From: an uncultured Ruminococcus sp.
GTDB lineage: Bacteria > Bacillota > Clostridia > Lachnospirales > Lachnospiraceae
Direction: 5' to 3'
DNA: 64,000 bases
NCBI GenBank assembly: GCA_900553885.1
Contig: USFD01000005.1
Span: 1-64,000 of the forward strand
Below the pieces are notes generated by a model. That model searched no databases, was not told the DNA's origin, and worked only from the letters and a program-made list of their open reading frames with translations. The position numbers and the translations under genes are program-made. Of this stretch, positions 1-8,802 are shown piece after piece (the first letter of the stretch is position 1; each line of letters starts with the position of its first letter).

Positions 1-908
1 GACACGCCCTGGGCAATACTCTTCCGGAACAGATGAAGGCCGTGAAGATTACTTCCAGGGCTATTGTTGATCTGATTGAAGAAGGATGTGAGGTGGTTGT
101 GGCACACGGAAACGGTCCCCAGGTAGGTATGGTCAATAACGCCATGATCGCTCTGACCCACGAGGATCCCCAGCAGCCCAACACCCCGCTTTCCGTCTGC
201 GTGGCTATGAGCCAGGCATACATCGGGTATGACCTGCAGAACGCACTCCGGGAAGAACTGTTAAACCGCGGTATCGAAGATATCCCGGTAGCCACCATGA
301 TCACCCAGGTCCGTGTGGACCCGGAGGATCCGGCGTTCCAGACGCCTTCCAAACCCATCGGGCGCTTTCTCACAAAGGAGCAGGCTGATCTGATGACGGA
401 AAAATATGATTATATCATGAAAGAAGATGCCGGCCGGGGCTACCGGCGTGTAGTGGCCTCTCCGAAACCCCAGGAAATCATTGAGATCGGAACGATCCGC
501 ACAATGGTGGATTCCGGCGATCTGGTCATCGCCTGCGGAGGAGGCGGTATTCCCGTTACCCGCCAGGGCAACCACTTAAAAGGCGCCAGCGCGGTAATTG
601 ACAAAGATTTCGCAAGCTGCCTGCTGGCAAAGGAACTGGATGCTGATTTCCTGATCATCCTGACATCGGTGGAAAAGGCGGCCATTCATTACGGCAGACC
701 GGATGAAAAATGGCTGGATGATATTACTGTGGAGGAAGCAAAACAGTATATAGCCGAAGGACATTTCGCGCCGGGAAGCATGCTGCCGAAAGTACAGGCA
801 GCGGTAGAGTTTGCTGAGTCCAGGCCCGGCAGACAGGCGCTGATTACGCTCCTGGAAAAAGCGAAAGACGGCATCCTGGGAAAAACCGGAACGAGGATTC
901 ATCTGTAA
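1..908 (+). CDS. arcC: Carbamate kinase, 5' end outside window
   Basis: The frame is open from the left edge (HALGNTLPEQM precedes the first ATG at 33), so the true start lies upstream. About 302 codons are present of the usual 310 or so. Visible family motifs are AHGNGPQVGMV near the N-terminus, the CGGGGIPV glycine-rich loop in the middle and a C-terminal FAPGSMLPKVQAA stretch. The enzyme interconverts carbamoyl phosphate plus ADP with carbamate plus ATP in the cytosol. The usual GGNALG loop appears here as HALGN, with His in place of the common Asn; only part of the loop is visible. The convergent neighbours are purine/molybdo-enzyme genes, so a role in ATP recovery from purine-derived carbamoyl phosphate (a YqeA-like role) is inferred as well as the arginine deiminase pathway. 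Confidence 0.93.
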   Translation, partial: HALGNTLPEQMKAVKITSRAIVDLIEEGCEVVVAHGNGPQVGMVNNAMIALTHEDPQQPNTPLSVCVAMSQAYIGYDLQNALREELLNRGIEDIPVATMITQVRVDPEDPAFQTPSKPIGRFLTKEQADLMTEKYDYIMKEDAGRGYRRVVASPKPQEIIEIGTIRTMVDSGDLVIACGGGGIPVTRQGNHLKGASAVIDKDFASCLLAKELDADFLIILTSVEKAAIHYGRPDEKWLDDITVEEAKQYIAEGHFAPGSMLPKVQAAVEFAESRPGRQALITLLEKAKDGILGKTGTRIHL

Positions 909-1009
909 AACAATAATTGAAATGAATTCTGTAAACATATAACTCAGCAGCGCGCCGTATTTTCCGGCTGCTGCAGACAAAAAAGACAAAAACAAGACTC
1001 CTAAATAAG

Positions 1010-1040
1010 AGACCCCCGCAGTAAAGCGCTGCGGGGGTCT
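1010..1040. terminator. Hairpin between convergent arcC and guanine deaminase genes
   Basis: A perfect 10-bp GC-rich stem (AGACCCCCGC / GCGGGGGTCT) closes an 11-nt loop between two convergent genes. The downstream T-run is poor on both strands, so termination efficiency is uncertain. The rest of 909-1128 shows nothing recognisable. Confidence 0.6.
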
Positions 1041-1128
1041 GCTGTGGAATATACCACGATTATAGCAGGGGAATTTTTTGAATTGATATAGAAAAAAATG
1101 ACAGGTTGCTTGAAATTTCAGCCCGTTT

Positions 1129-2409
1129 TTACAGTTCCGGCCTGACGCCCTTTACGTACTTTTCCCGTACTTCTCTTTCGTCTCCCAGCCAGATCAGCCG
1201 TTCCAGACGGCTTCTTATATCCAGAGGTTCCGGACTCTGCAGTCTGCTGTCATCCAGAACAACAGCGTCAAACTCATATCCCGGCTCAAAGCTTCCCACT
1301 TTTCCGAAGAATTCTCCGCCGCCCCGGGTCGCCATATAAAAGACCTCCTCTAAAGTCAGCGGTTTCTGCGTTTTATCCTGTATCCTCCATCTCATCTTTG
1401 AAGCCTGAAGAGCCTGTCTCATAGCTGCGAACATATTTAACGAAGAACCGGCAGCCACATCACTTCCCAGTCCCACGTGCATTCCCCGGTCCAGAAACGA
1501 CCGGACCGGCGCGATTCCTGATGCCAGATTCATATTGGACTCCGGACAGTGGGCCAGAAATACGCCCTTTTCCCGCATCCGTTTTATCTCTTTCTCCGTG
1601 CTGTATACACAGTGCGCCATGATGGTTCTGCAGTCTCCGCCAAACAGACCGGACCGGTCATAGGCGTCGCCGTAAAACTCCGCCTCCGGACGCAGCTCTT
1701 TTACCCGGCCGATCTCTTCCGGATTTTCGGACAGATGGGACTGCACCGGGAGTCCATACGCGCGCTGCAGCTGTTTTAATCCATCCAGCAGCTCATTTGT
1801 ACAGGACGGGATAAAACGGGGCGTCAGTATGGGGCGGGTATTTTTATAATTCCTCTCTGCTGCTTCCCTGATCCATTTCTCCGTCTCAGCTACAGACTGC
1901 TCTGTGTCCTCCCGCAGATAATCCGGACAGTTCCGGTCCATATTTACCTTTCCGACAAAAGTATCCAGACCGCTCTTTTCCAGCAGATCCATAAGCAGAA
2001 GCACCGTTTCCCTGTGTACGGTGGCAAAAATGCAGGCTCTCGTCACCGGACTTTTTTTCAGATCTTCCACAAATATCTGATATGCTTTCTGTGCATATTC
2101 CGGGTCTGCAAATTTCGCTTCTTCCGGAAACGGAGTCGTCTCCAGCCACTCCAGCAGCTCCCGGTCCATACCCGTGCCGCGGACGGCATACTGTGAGGCA
2201 TGAACATGGAGATCCACAAGCCCCGGTATAATCAGACAATCCCCGTAATCCGTGATGGGATTGCCTCCAAGCCGGAAGGGAAGGGTCTGATAAACGCCTT
2301 TGACATATCCGTCCTGGCAGACAGCATAACCTCTTCTGCAGATTTCAAGTTCCTGCGGACTTTTGCTGTAAACGATATTTCCCTGCAGTATAAATATTGA
2401 TTTTGACAT
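1129..2409 (-). CDS. guaD: Guanine deaminase (amidohydrolase superfamily)
   Basis: A 426-residue amidohydrolase that would convert guanine to xanthine plus ammonia in the cytosol. Metal ligands expected for the family are visible: HVH at residues 68-70 within PGLVDLHVHASQY, His225 in SHLSEN, His266 in AHCVYS and Asp317 in GSDVAAG. The RGTGMDRELLEWLETTPFPEE stretch after the HxH motif is typical of guanine deaminases. It is the last gene of the XdhC/MoeA-like run, 23 nt after the XdhC-like gene, which fits feeding xanthine to a molybdenum hydroxylase. An SsnA-type aminohydrolase is the main alternative. Confidence 0.88.
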   Translation of the reverse strand: MSKSIFILQGNIVYSKSPQELEICRRGYAVCQDGYVKGVYQTLPFRLGGNPITDYGDCLIIPGLVDLHVHASQYAVRGTGMDRELLEWLETTPFPEEAKFADPEYAQKAYQIFVEDLKKSPVTRACIFATVHRETVLLLMDLLEKSGLDTFVGKVNMDRNCPDYLREDTEQSVAETEKWIREAAERNYKNTRPILTPRFIPSCTNELLDGLKQLQRAYGLPVQSHLSENPEEIGRVKELRPEAEFYGDAYDRSGLFGGDCRTIMAHCVYSTEKEIKRMREKGVFLAHCPESNMNLASGIAPVRSFLDRGMHVGLGSDVAAGSSLNMFAAMRQALQASKMRWRIQDKTQKPLTLEEVFYMATRGGGEFFGKVGSFEPGYEFDAVVLDDSRLQSPEPLDIRSRLERLIWLGDEREVREKYVKGVRPEL

Positions 2410-2432
2410 AAATCCATCTCCCGACTTTCCGG

Positions 2433-3440
2433 CTATCTGCCGGTTCTCTCCAGCATAACCTCTGCGGTTCCTCCGCAGACCATGCCTGCATCCTCCGCTT
2501 CACCGGCTGTCATGTCCACCTTGCAGACCTGAAATTCCGGCTGTCCTGCGCGTATCATGAGCAGAGCTTTCTGTATGATTTCACTTTCCATGCAGCCGCC
2601 TCCGATGGTTCCGATACAGGAGCCGTCCTCCCGGATCAGCATTTTCGTTCCCACGCCCCGGGGAGCGGAGCCTTTCTTCGACACGATTACAGCCAGCACT
2701 TTCTCTCTTCCGTCTTCCCGGGTCAGCTCCTGAAGCAGCTCTTCGGGATAGCCTTCCGTTCTTGTCCTTGTATTTTTCATCTGAATGATCTCTGCCATAA
2801 CAGAAACCGCGATCTCCTCCGGCGTCTCCGCGTGAATCTTAAGTCCGATGGGCGTGTGTACCCGTTCCAGCGCCGTCCGGTCACAGCCTTTCTGCTCCAG
2901 CTGTTCCTTCACCAGAGCTGTTCTGCGCCTGCTGCCCATCATCCCCACATAAGCCCGGGGCTTATTCAGAATGGCTTCCAGACATTCGGTATCGTAGCGA
3001 TGGCCCCGGGTGACAATTACAAACCAGGAATCCGCATCCCCTTTGATCCGGGAAAGTCCTTCGGAAAAAGGCATACAGATCACCTCATCCGCCCCTGCCG
3101 TTCTGGCATTGTCTGCAAATTTCGGCCGGTCTTCCAGAACAGTAACAGAAAATCCCAGCATTTTTCCGATCCGGATAATCGGCATGGACACATGACCGGC
3201 GCCGCAGACAATCAGCTTCGGCGTATGGCCGGCACGCTCCCGGAAAACCTGTTCTTTTTCTTTTCCCTCCGGTTCCATCAGCAGGGTCTGCACGCCCTCG
3301 GAAGTATCCCCGGCATCCGCTTCTTCGCCGGAAAAGATCCGCTTCTCTCCCGCATGTTCTCCGGTCAGAACGGTTTCCACCCAGATATCCTTTTCAGACT
3401 TTTTCAGTTCTCTGGCAAGTCTGGTATAAAAATCATCCAT
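2433..3440 (-). CDS. XdhC/CoxI-family molybdenum hydroxylase maturation factor
   Basis: 335 residues from the ATG at 3440, chosen because GAGGAAG sits just upstream; the open frame runs further upstream without support. XdhC-family proteins handle the molybdenum cofactor and its sulfuration for xanthine dehydrogenase-type enzymes. A Rossmann-like half with VCGAGHVS lies at about residues 76-85, and the CoxI-type half with GSAPRGVGTKMLI and GTIGGGCMES lies in the C-terminal third. This order is the reverse of the textbook XdhC layout. It is 14 nt downstream of the MoeA-like gene and 23 nt upstream of the guanine deaminase gene, so the three are likely cotranscribed. Confidence 0.85.
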   Translation of the reverse strand: MDDFYTRLARELKKSEKDIWVETVLTGEHAGEKRIFSGEEADAGDTSEGVQTLLMEPEGKEKEQVFRERAGHTPKLIVCGAGHVSMPIIRIGKMLGFSVTVLEDRPKFADNARTAGADEVICMPFSEGLSRIKGDADSWFVIVTRGHRYDTECLEAILNKPRAYVGMMGSRRRTALVKEQLEQKGCDRTALERVHTPIGLKIHAETPEEIAVSVMAEIIQMKNTRTRTEGYPEELLQELTREDGREKVLAVIVSKKGSAPRGVGTKMLIREDGSCIGTIGGGCMESEIIQKALLMIRAGQPEFQVCKVDMTAGEAEDAGMVCGGTAEVMLERTGR

Positions 3441-3454
3441 CTTTCTTCCTCTTT

Positions 3455-4471
3455 CTATTTCCCGAATCCGCAGTTCGGGAACGTGCACACATCACAGTTC
3501 AGGCACAGGCCGCCCTCCCCCAGCAAAGTAAAATCTTCTGCCGTCAGTCTTTCTCCGGCTGCAATCCTGGGCAGAACAAGATCAAAAATCGTCCTTCTGG
3601 CATACATCACACATCCCGGAAGTCCCATGACCGGCACTTCTCCTGCATAGGCCAGCATAAACATGGCCCCCGGAAGCACCGGGGCTCCATAGGTAACCAC
3701 CGTATCCGCCGCGTTTCGTATGGCAAGGGGCGTCCGGTCATCCGGATCCACGCTCATGCCGCCGGTGCACACAACCATCTCAGCTCCTTTGTCCAGCCAC
3801 CGGCGGATGGCTCCGGTAACCCGTTGCGGGTCATCTCCGGAAAGAACATTCCCCATAACTTCCATGCCGGCTTCTTCCAGTTTCTTTACAACGGCCGGCG
3901 TGAACTGATCTTTGATCCTTCCGGAGAGCACCTCATTTCCGGTCGTCACAATTCCCGCTTTCATTTTCCGGAAGGGCAGAAGCCGGAATATGGGCTCTTT
4001 CCCGCAGATTTCCTTTATCCGGTTCATTTTTTCTTCTTCGATTACAAGAGGAACAACCCGCATTCCCGCAATCTTGTCTCCTTTTTTCACGGGAAAATTC
4101 CCATGCCGGGAGGCCAGAACTATCTGGCCCATGGCATTGACTTTATTCAGTTTCTCTCTGTCTGTCTTCAGCAGGCCGTCACATTCCGCCGTCAGTTCGA
4201 TCTTCCCCTCTTTCGGTTCGGACGCCTTCATGTGTTCTCCCTGGCAGACCTGGCGCAGCACCTCCGCCGCATCATTTTCATGGAGCATTCCTTCCTGCTG
4301 TTCCCACACATACAGATGCTCCTTTCCTACAGAGAGAAGCACCGGGATATCCTCTTCGGTCACCACATGACCTTTCCGGAACACGGCGTCCTTTACCACT
4401 CCCGGAATAATCTGCGTAATATCATGGCAGAGCACGCTGCCCACCGCATCCTCGGTTCTGATCAGCTTCAT
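3455..4471 (-). CDS. MoeA-like molybdopterin-binding protein with C-terminal Cys motif
   Basis: 338 residues with a MoCF/MoeA-type domain in the second half (TTGNEV, CTGGMSVDPDDRTP, LPGAMFMLAY, GLPGCVMYARRT). The N-terminal part is a divergent MoeA-like region. The protein ends with CLNCDVCTFPNCGFGK, a CxxC-x4-C-type cluster not present in standard MoeA. It is expected to take part in molybdenum cofactor insertion or binding for a molybdenum hydroxylase, by analogy with proteins encoded beside XdhC. It is not recognisable as housekeeping MoeA, so no symbol is given. It shares orientation with the XdhC-like and guanine deaminase genes. Confidence 0.8.
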   Translation of the reverse strand: MKLIRTEDAVGSVLCHDITQIIPGVVKDAVFRKGHVVTEEDIPVLLSVGKEHLYVWEQQEGMLHENDAAEVLRQVCQGEHMKASEPKEGKIELTAECDGLLKTDREKLNKVNAMGQIVLASRHGNFPVKKGDKIAGMRVVPLVIEEEKMNRIKEICGKEPIFRLLPFRKMKAGIVTTGNEVLSGRIKDQFTPAVVKKLEEAGMEVMGNVLSGDDPQRVTGAIRRWLDKGAEMVVCTGGMSVDPDDRTPLAIRNAADTVVTYGAPVLPGAMFMLAYAGEVPVMGLPGCVMYARRTIFDLVLPRIAAGERLTAEDFTLLGEGGLCLNCDVCTFPNCGFGK

Positions 4472-4550
4472 AGCTTTCTCCTCTCTTTCGTATCAAATCA
4501 GTTTTTTGCATAGACCTGTTCCGCATCCCTGCGGCCGGAGTCTTTCTCCG

Positions 4551-6479
4551 TCAGAACCCGTCCGTCAGGGAAATATTCCCCAGATCTTTCATCCACACAT
4601 CCACACAGGCATCACTGGGCATTCTCCAGTCTCCTCTTGGCGAAAGGGCCACAGTTCCTACTTTCGGGCCATCCGGAAGACAGGATCTCTTAAACTGCTG
4701 AGAGAAAAATCTCCTGCAGAAAGTCTCCAGCCATTTCAGTATGGTCACATTATCATAATCATCTTCAAATTCCCGCTCTGCCAGCCGGAAGATCTTGCTT
4801 GGCTCATATCCGAAGCGGAGCATATAATACAGAAAGAAATCATGCAGTTCGTAGGGGCCCACAAGATCTTCTGTTTTCTGAGCAATCTTGCCGTCCTTGG
4901 GCGGGAGCAGCTCCGGACTTACCGGAGTATCCAGCACATCATAGAGAACTTTCTGAAGTTCCCTGTCCTCTGTCTCATCTGCCGCATATTTTACGAGATG
5001 ACGCACCAGCGTCTTGGGCACCGATGCATTTACGCCGTACATAGACATATGATCCCCGTTATAGGTCGCCCAGCCAAGCGCCAGTTCAGACATATCTCCC
5101 GTTCCGATAACCATGCCCCAGGTCCGGTTGGCAATATCCATCAGCACCTGGGTTCTTTCTCTTGCCTGTGAATTTTCATAGGTTACGTCATGACATTCGG
5201 GATCCTGTCCGATGTCCCGGAAATGAATGTTCACCGCTTCCCCGATGGGTACTTCCATCAGTGTCGCGCCCACTTTCCGCGCCATCTCGCAGGCGTTCTG
5301 ATAGGTCCGGTCTGTTGTGCCGAAGCAGGGCATAGTCACCGCGATCATATCTTTTTCATCCTTTCCCAGCATATCAAATGCCCGGGCAGTCACAAGAAGC
5401 GCCAGCGTAGAATCCAGTCCTCCGGAGATTCCCACTACCGCTGTTTTTGACTTCGTGTGCGCAAGCCGTTTTTTCAGACCCATGGCCTGAATTGTAAGAA
5501 TTTCTTCACAGCGTTTTTCACGGATGCGCTCATTTACCGGAACAAAGGGCATCTTCGGGAAATGTCTGGTCAGAGATGTGACTTCATTTATTATATGGAA
5601 AGGCACCTTTATCAGGGAATGCTCACCTGCGGTTTTAAACGTTGTATTTCTGCGGCGCTCGCTGATAATTCTCTGAATATCCAGCTCGGAATATATCATG
5701 TCATTGTGATACCGGCGGGCCTGTTTTAAAATCGCTCCGTTTTCCGCAATTATATTATGACCGCCAAACACCAGGTCTGTTGTGGATTCTCCTTCTCCCG
5801 CGTTGGCATATACATATCCGGCAATCAGACGGGCAGACTGTCCGGAAATCAGTTCTCTGCGGTAGGTGTCTTTTCCTATGGTCTCATCGCTGGCAGAACA
5901 GTTCACGATCACAGTCGCTCCCTCTATCGCCGCCCGGATACTGGGCGGAACAGGGGACCATACATCCTCGCAGATCTCCGCAGCTACAATAAGATTGTCC
6001 ATCTCGTCCGCCTCAAAAAGGATCTGCGGTCCGAAAGGAACCTGCTCTCCTGCAAAAGAAATATACCTTGCTGTTTCCGGTCCCGGAGTGAACTGCCGCA
6101 TTTCATAAAATTCTCCGTAATTCGGCAGAAACGTCTTTGTCGTCAGTCCGATAACCTTTCCTTCGTTGAGAGCCGCGGCCACATTATAAAGTTTGCCGTC
6201 CACCTCAAGAGGAACCCCGACAAAAACAAGGATATCTTTCTCTGCCGTGTATTCTGCGATTTCGCACAGAGCCGATTTTGCCTCTTTCAGAAGGACATCC
6301 TGAGTAAACAGATCCCCGCACGTATAACCGGTCACGCATAATTCCGGAAATACAAGAATCTTTGCGCGTTTATCAGAAGCCTCCTCAATCGCATTACATA
6401 TCTGCTCCTTATTAAACTTCACGTCCGCCACCCGGATATCCGGAGTCGCCGCCGCCACTTTCACAAATCCATGCTTCAT
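4551..6479 (-). CDS. nadE: Glutamine-dependent NAD+ synthetase
   Basis: 642 residues, the normal length for the two-domain form. The N-terminal nitrilase-like glutaminase domain shows the Glu-Lys-Cys set in FPELCVTGY, TTKTFLPNYGEF and AAEICEDVW. The C-terminal synthetase domain shows the pyrophosphatase loop VVGISGGLDSTLAL and GTGDMSELALGWATY. It amidates deamido-NAD to NAD+ using ammonia from glutamine. It lies 24 nt after hslO on the same strand and about 80 nt before the MoeA-like gene, so it may sit in one long operon with both. An AGGGA sequence precedes the ATG. Confidence 0.96.
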   Translation of the reverse strand: MKHGFVKVAAATPDIRVADVKFNKEQICNAIEEASDKRAKILVFPELCVTGYTCGDLFTQDVLLKEAKSALCEIAEYTAEKDILVFVGVPLEVDGKLYNVAAALNEGKVIGLTTKTFLPNYGEFYEMRQFTPGPETARYISFAGEQVPFGPQILFEADEMDNLIVAAEICEDVWSPVPPSIRAAIEGATVIVNCSASDETIGKDTYRRELISGQSARLIAGYVYANAGEGESTTDLVFGGHNIIAENGAILKQARRYHNDMIYSELDIQRIISERRRNTTFKTAGEHSLIKVPFHIINEVTSLTRHFPKMPFVPVNERIREKRCEEILTIQAMGLKKRLAHTKSKTAVVGISGGLDSTLALLVTARAFDMLGKDEKDMIAVTMPCFGTTDRTYQNACEMARKVGATLMEVPIGEAVNIHFRDIGQDPECHDVTYENSQARERTQVLMDIANRTWGMVIGTGDMSELALGWATYNGDHMSMYGVNASVPKTLVRHLVKYAADETEDRELQKVLYDVLDTPVSPELLPPKDGKIAQKTEDLVGPYELHDFFLYYMLRFGYEPSKIFRLAEREFEDDYDNVTILKWLETFCRRFFSQQFKRSCLPDGPKVGTVALSPRGDWRMPSDACVDVWMKDLGNISLTDGF

Positions 6480-6503
6480 CTTTTTTCCCTGCCTCTCCGC
6501 ATT

Positions 6504-7379
6504 TTATCTGCTTTTTTTCAACAGCTCTTTCAGCTCATCAACACTGTAATTGTATGCAGTATTACAGAAGTGACATTTCACCTCAATATCTTTGCCCTCA
6601 TCAATCAGGGACTGAATCTCTTTCTTTCCTATGCTGATAATTGCCTTTTCGATTCTCTGCTTGGAACAGTTGCAGGAAAACGCGGCCGGAAGCGTATCTG
6701 TAAACTCCACATCCAGTCCCTCCAGAACTTCCCGCAGCATTTCCTCCGGAGTATGGCCGTTGTCCAGCATAGCTGTAACAGGCCGTATTTTCCCGATATT
6801 TTTCTCCAGCTTATCCAGCACCTTGTCTTCTACAAAGGGCATTACCTGCACGATAAATCCCCCTGCGCACCGCACGGTATTGTCTTTCTCCATCAGGACT
6901 CCCAGCCCCACGGAAGAAGGGATCTGCTCTGATGTGGCAAAATAATACGTCAGATCTTCCGCGATTTCTCCTGTCTGAAGAATAGTCTGCCCGGAGTAGG
7001 GTTCTTTCATGCCCATATCACGGATTACAGTCAGCACTCCCTGCCCCAGAGCGCCTCCCACATCGAGTTTTCCGTTTTTCGGCGGCAGCATGACATCCGG
7101 ATTATGCACATACCCTTTCACCCCGCCCCGGCTGTCCGCCGTTACGGTCAGACCGCCGATGGGACCGGAACATTGGATCTGAAGCGTCAGAATATCTTCC
7201 GGATTTTTCATCATACTTCCCATCATAACCGCTCCCGTCATAAGGCGTCCCAGCGCAGCTGTCGCCACCGGACTGGTATTGTGTCTCTGTCTGGCCTCCT
7301 CAACAAGATTTGTCGTAACCGCGGCAAACGCACGGATCTGCGTATTTGCCGCAGCTGCTCTTACAATATAGTCTTTCAT
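6504..7379 (-). CDS. hslO: Redox-regulated chaperone Hsp33
   Basis: 291 residues, the usual Hsp33 length. The N-terminal chaperone domain begins MKDYIVRAAAANTQIRAFAAVTT and contains the LTVTADSRGGVKGYV region. The C-terminal zinc switch is complete: CNC near residue 235 and CHFC about 30 residues later. It protects unfolding proteins during oxidative stress, when zinc is released and disulfides form. Its start overlaps the stop of the methyltransferase gene by 4 nt, showing translational coupling. Confidence 0.96.
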   Translation of the reverse strand: MKDYIVRAAAANTQIRAFAAVTTNLVEEARQRHNTSPVATAALGRLMTGAVMMGSMMKNPEDILTLQIQCSGPIGGLTVTADSRGGVKGYVHNPDVMLPPKNGKLDVGGALGQGVLTVIRDMGMKEPYSGQTILQTGEIAEDLTYYFATSEQIPSSVGLGVLMEKDNTVRCAGGFIVQVMPFVEDKVLDKLEKNIGKIRPVTAMLDNGHTPEEMLREVLEGLDVEFTDTLPAAFSCNCSKQRIEKAIISIGKKEIQSLIDEGKDIEVKCHFCNTAYNYSVDELKELLKKSR

Positions 7380-8167
7380 TTATTTTCTGTCTCCTTCCCT
7401 GATTCTTCCGCGATAACGCAGATTCTCTCACTTTTGTCTGATACCTTCCCGGCTGTATCCATATCATATGCTTCCCGGAAAACCAGCCCTGCACCCTGCA
7501 GCAGTTCTTTTATCTCCTCCAGGGTATAGCCCCTCTGATAATGAGTCTCCGTATACTTCCGGTACAGCTGTCCCTCGTCCGGTTCCCTGCTTCCTGCGTG
7601 TTCCCGGATAAAAAGCGTCAGATCATACTCATTGATCTTCTCTTCTTCGTAATAATAATTATCCCAGATAAAGCTGCAGTCTCCTCTGTCCTCTGCAATC
7701 GTACAGTCTCCCATAACTTCCCGGTATTTATAGTCCGTATTGAAATCAAAAAGAAATATGCCGCCCGGATCCAGATAATTATTAACCAGACAGAATACTT
7801 CTTTCAGATCCTCCGGCTCCGTCATATAGTTCACGGAGTCACATACGCTTACTACCGCTTTTACAGTGCCGTAAAGTTCAAATTCCCGCATATCCTGCAG
7901 AAGATAAAGAATATCATGTCCGGACTTCAGCCGTTTATCCATGGCCAGTTCCAGCATATCTTCCGAATAATCCACTCCGATCATATCATATCCGTATCCC
8001 GCCAGGATCTCCGTCATTGTGCCTGTCCCGCATCCCAGATCCAGAACAAGTCCTTCTGTCACACCGTATCTGCACAGCATATCATGTATATATTTTCCCC
8101 ATTTATTATAAGGAACATTGTCCATAAATGTATCGTATACCGACGCAAAACTCGTATAAGCTTCCAC
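7376..8167 (-). CDS. Class I SAM-dependent methyltransferase
   Basis: The GTG at 8167 is preferred because GGGAGG lies 8 nt upstream; the upstream ATG at 8200 has no comparable site. This gives 263 residues. It begins EAYTSFASVYDTFMDNVPY, followed by the SAM-binding motif VLDLGCGTGTMTEILA and then IGVDYSEDMLELA, which are class I methyltransferase signatures. The C-terminal half resembles the family of small Firmicute methyltransferases of unknown substrate. It overlaps the hslO start by 4 nt. The substrate cannot be told from sequence. Confidence 0.85.
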   Translation of the reverse strand: MEAYTSFASVYDTFMDNVPYNKWGKYIHDMLCRYGVTEGLVLDLGCGTGTMTEILAGYGYDMIGVDYSEDMLELAMDKRLKSGHDILYLLQDMREFELYGTVKAVVSVCDSVNYMTEPEDLKEVFCLVNNYLDPGGIFLFDFNTDYKYREVMGDCTIAEDRGDCSFIWDNYYYEEEKINEYDLTLFIREHAGSREPDEGQLYRKYTETHYQRGYTLEEIKELLQGAGLVFREAYDMDTAGKVSDKSERICVIAEESGKETENK

Positions 8168-8487
8168 TTGCACATCCTCCCACAGACAAAAGTGTAACAT
8201 ATTTTGCCCTAAATAACACTAGGAACTTCGGATTTGTCGAAGGTACTTTCCGGATAGCAGACACAAACCAGAAGAGACAAAGAAGTTTTTGCAAGACGGA
8301 TTCAGAAGATGGGGACAGGGGATTCTGAAAGGCGTATCCGAAAACTCTCCGGGTTTCCGTTTTTCTGTCCTTCAGTTCGGAAATTTCCTTCACAGTTCCT
8401 CATAAGACAAAGGGAAAGGGGCACTTTAACGGCGAAGAAGTCAAGCAATCCCAGCGGGCAGTACCGTTTCTTTGGATCTGGTCACCT

Positions 8488-8510
8488 GCAGCCGGAACAG
8501 CTCCGGCTGC
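8488..8510. repeat. Short perfect hairpin
   Basis: GCAGCCGGA and TCCGGCTGC form a perfect 9-bp stem around the loop ACAGC. No T-run follows, so this is structure of unknown role just outside the larger inverted repeat. Confidence 0.7.
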
Positions 8511-8529
8511 TTCCTGCCTGGATTCGGAA

Positions 8530-8707
8530 TTGTGTGAAAGAGAAGTCAGCCGGGAGAGACTGGTGTGGTGATGGAGGACCGTAAAGCAGCGCCGGTTCTT
8601 AGAGCGCGTTTTTTGCGCTCTTATGTACCGCTGCGTCTGCGTCCCGAACGCAAGTGTGTCCTCCGGCACCACACCAGTCTCTCCCGGCTGACTTCTCTTT
8701 CACACAA
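8530..8707. repeat. Perfect 41-bp inverted repeat with 96-nt loop
   Basis: The arms 8530-8570 and 8667-8707 are exact reverse complements over 41 nt. The loop starts with a further 7-bp pairing (8573-8579 with 8658-8664) and contains a small hairpin, AGAGCGC/GCGCTCT, around 8600-8620. No transposase gene is present. The element ends about 40 nt before the promoter of the OPT transporter gene. It could be a MITE-like remnant, an RNA that folds into a long rod, or a regulatory structure. Confidence 0.85.
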
Positions 8708-8742
8708 ATCCAAATTTTACCCTTCCCTTTATTACAGCAAAG

Positions 8743-8751
8743 TGCTATAAT
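8743..8751 (+). promoter_or_regulatory. Extended -10 promoter for the OPT transporter gene
   Basis: TGCTATAAT is a perfect extended -10 element about 50 nt upstream of the start codon. No good -35 hexamer is visible at the right distance, which is usual for extended -10 promoters. Confidence 0.6.
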
Positions 8752-8802
8752 GGTCGGGACTGTGTTAAGAAGTCGTTAAAAACGAAGAAAGGAATGAACA
8801 TC

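Larger units (their letters stand above)
8201..8745. other. Long intergenic region with no credible gene
   Basis: About 545 nt between the divergent methyltransferase and OPT transporter genes. The open frames here are short, overlap on both strands, lack ribosome-binding sites and show no protein-like composition. It holds a small GC hairpin (8488-8510) and a large inverted repeat (8530-8707). The first 280 nt show nothing I recognise. It could carry a structured RNA or be a remnant of a repeated element. Confidence 0.6.

Noticed and set aside
8309..8672. Open frames on both strands inside the intergenic region before the OPT gene
   Set aside because: They arise from the inverted repeat and GC-rich sequence, lack ribosome-binding sites and do not look like proteins.
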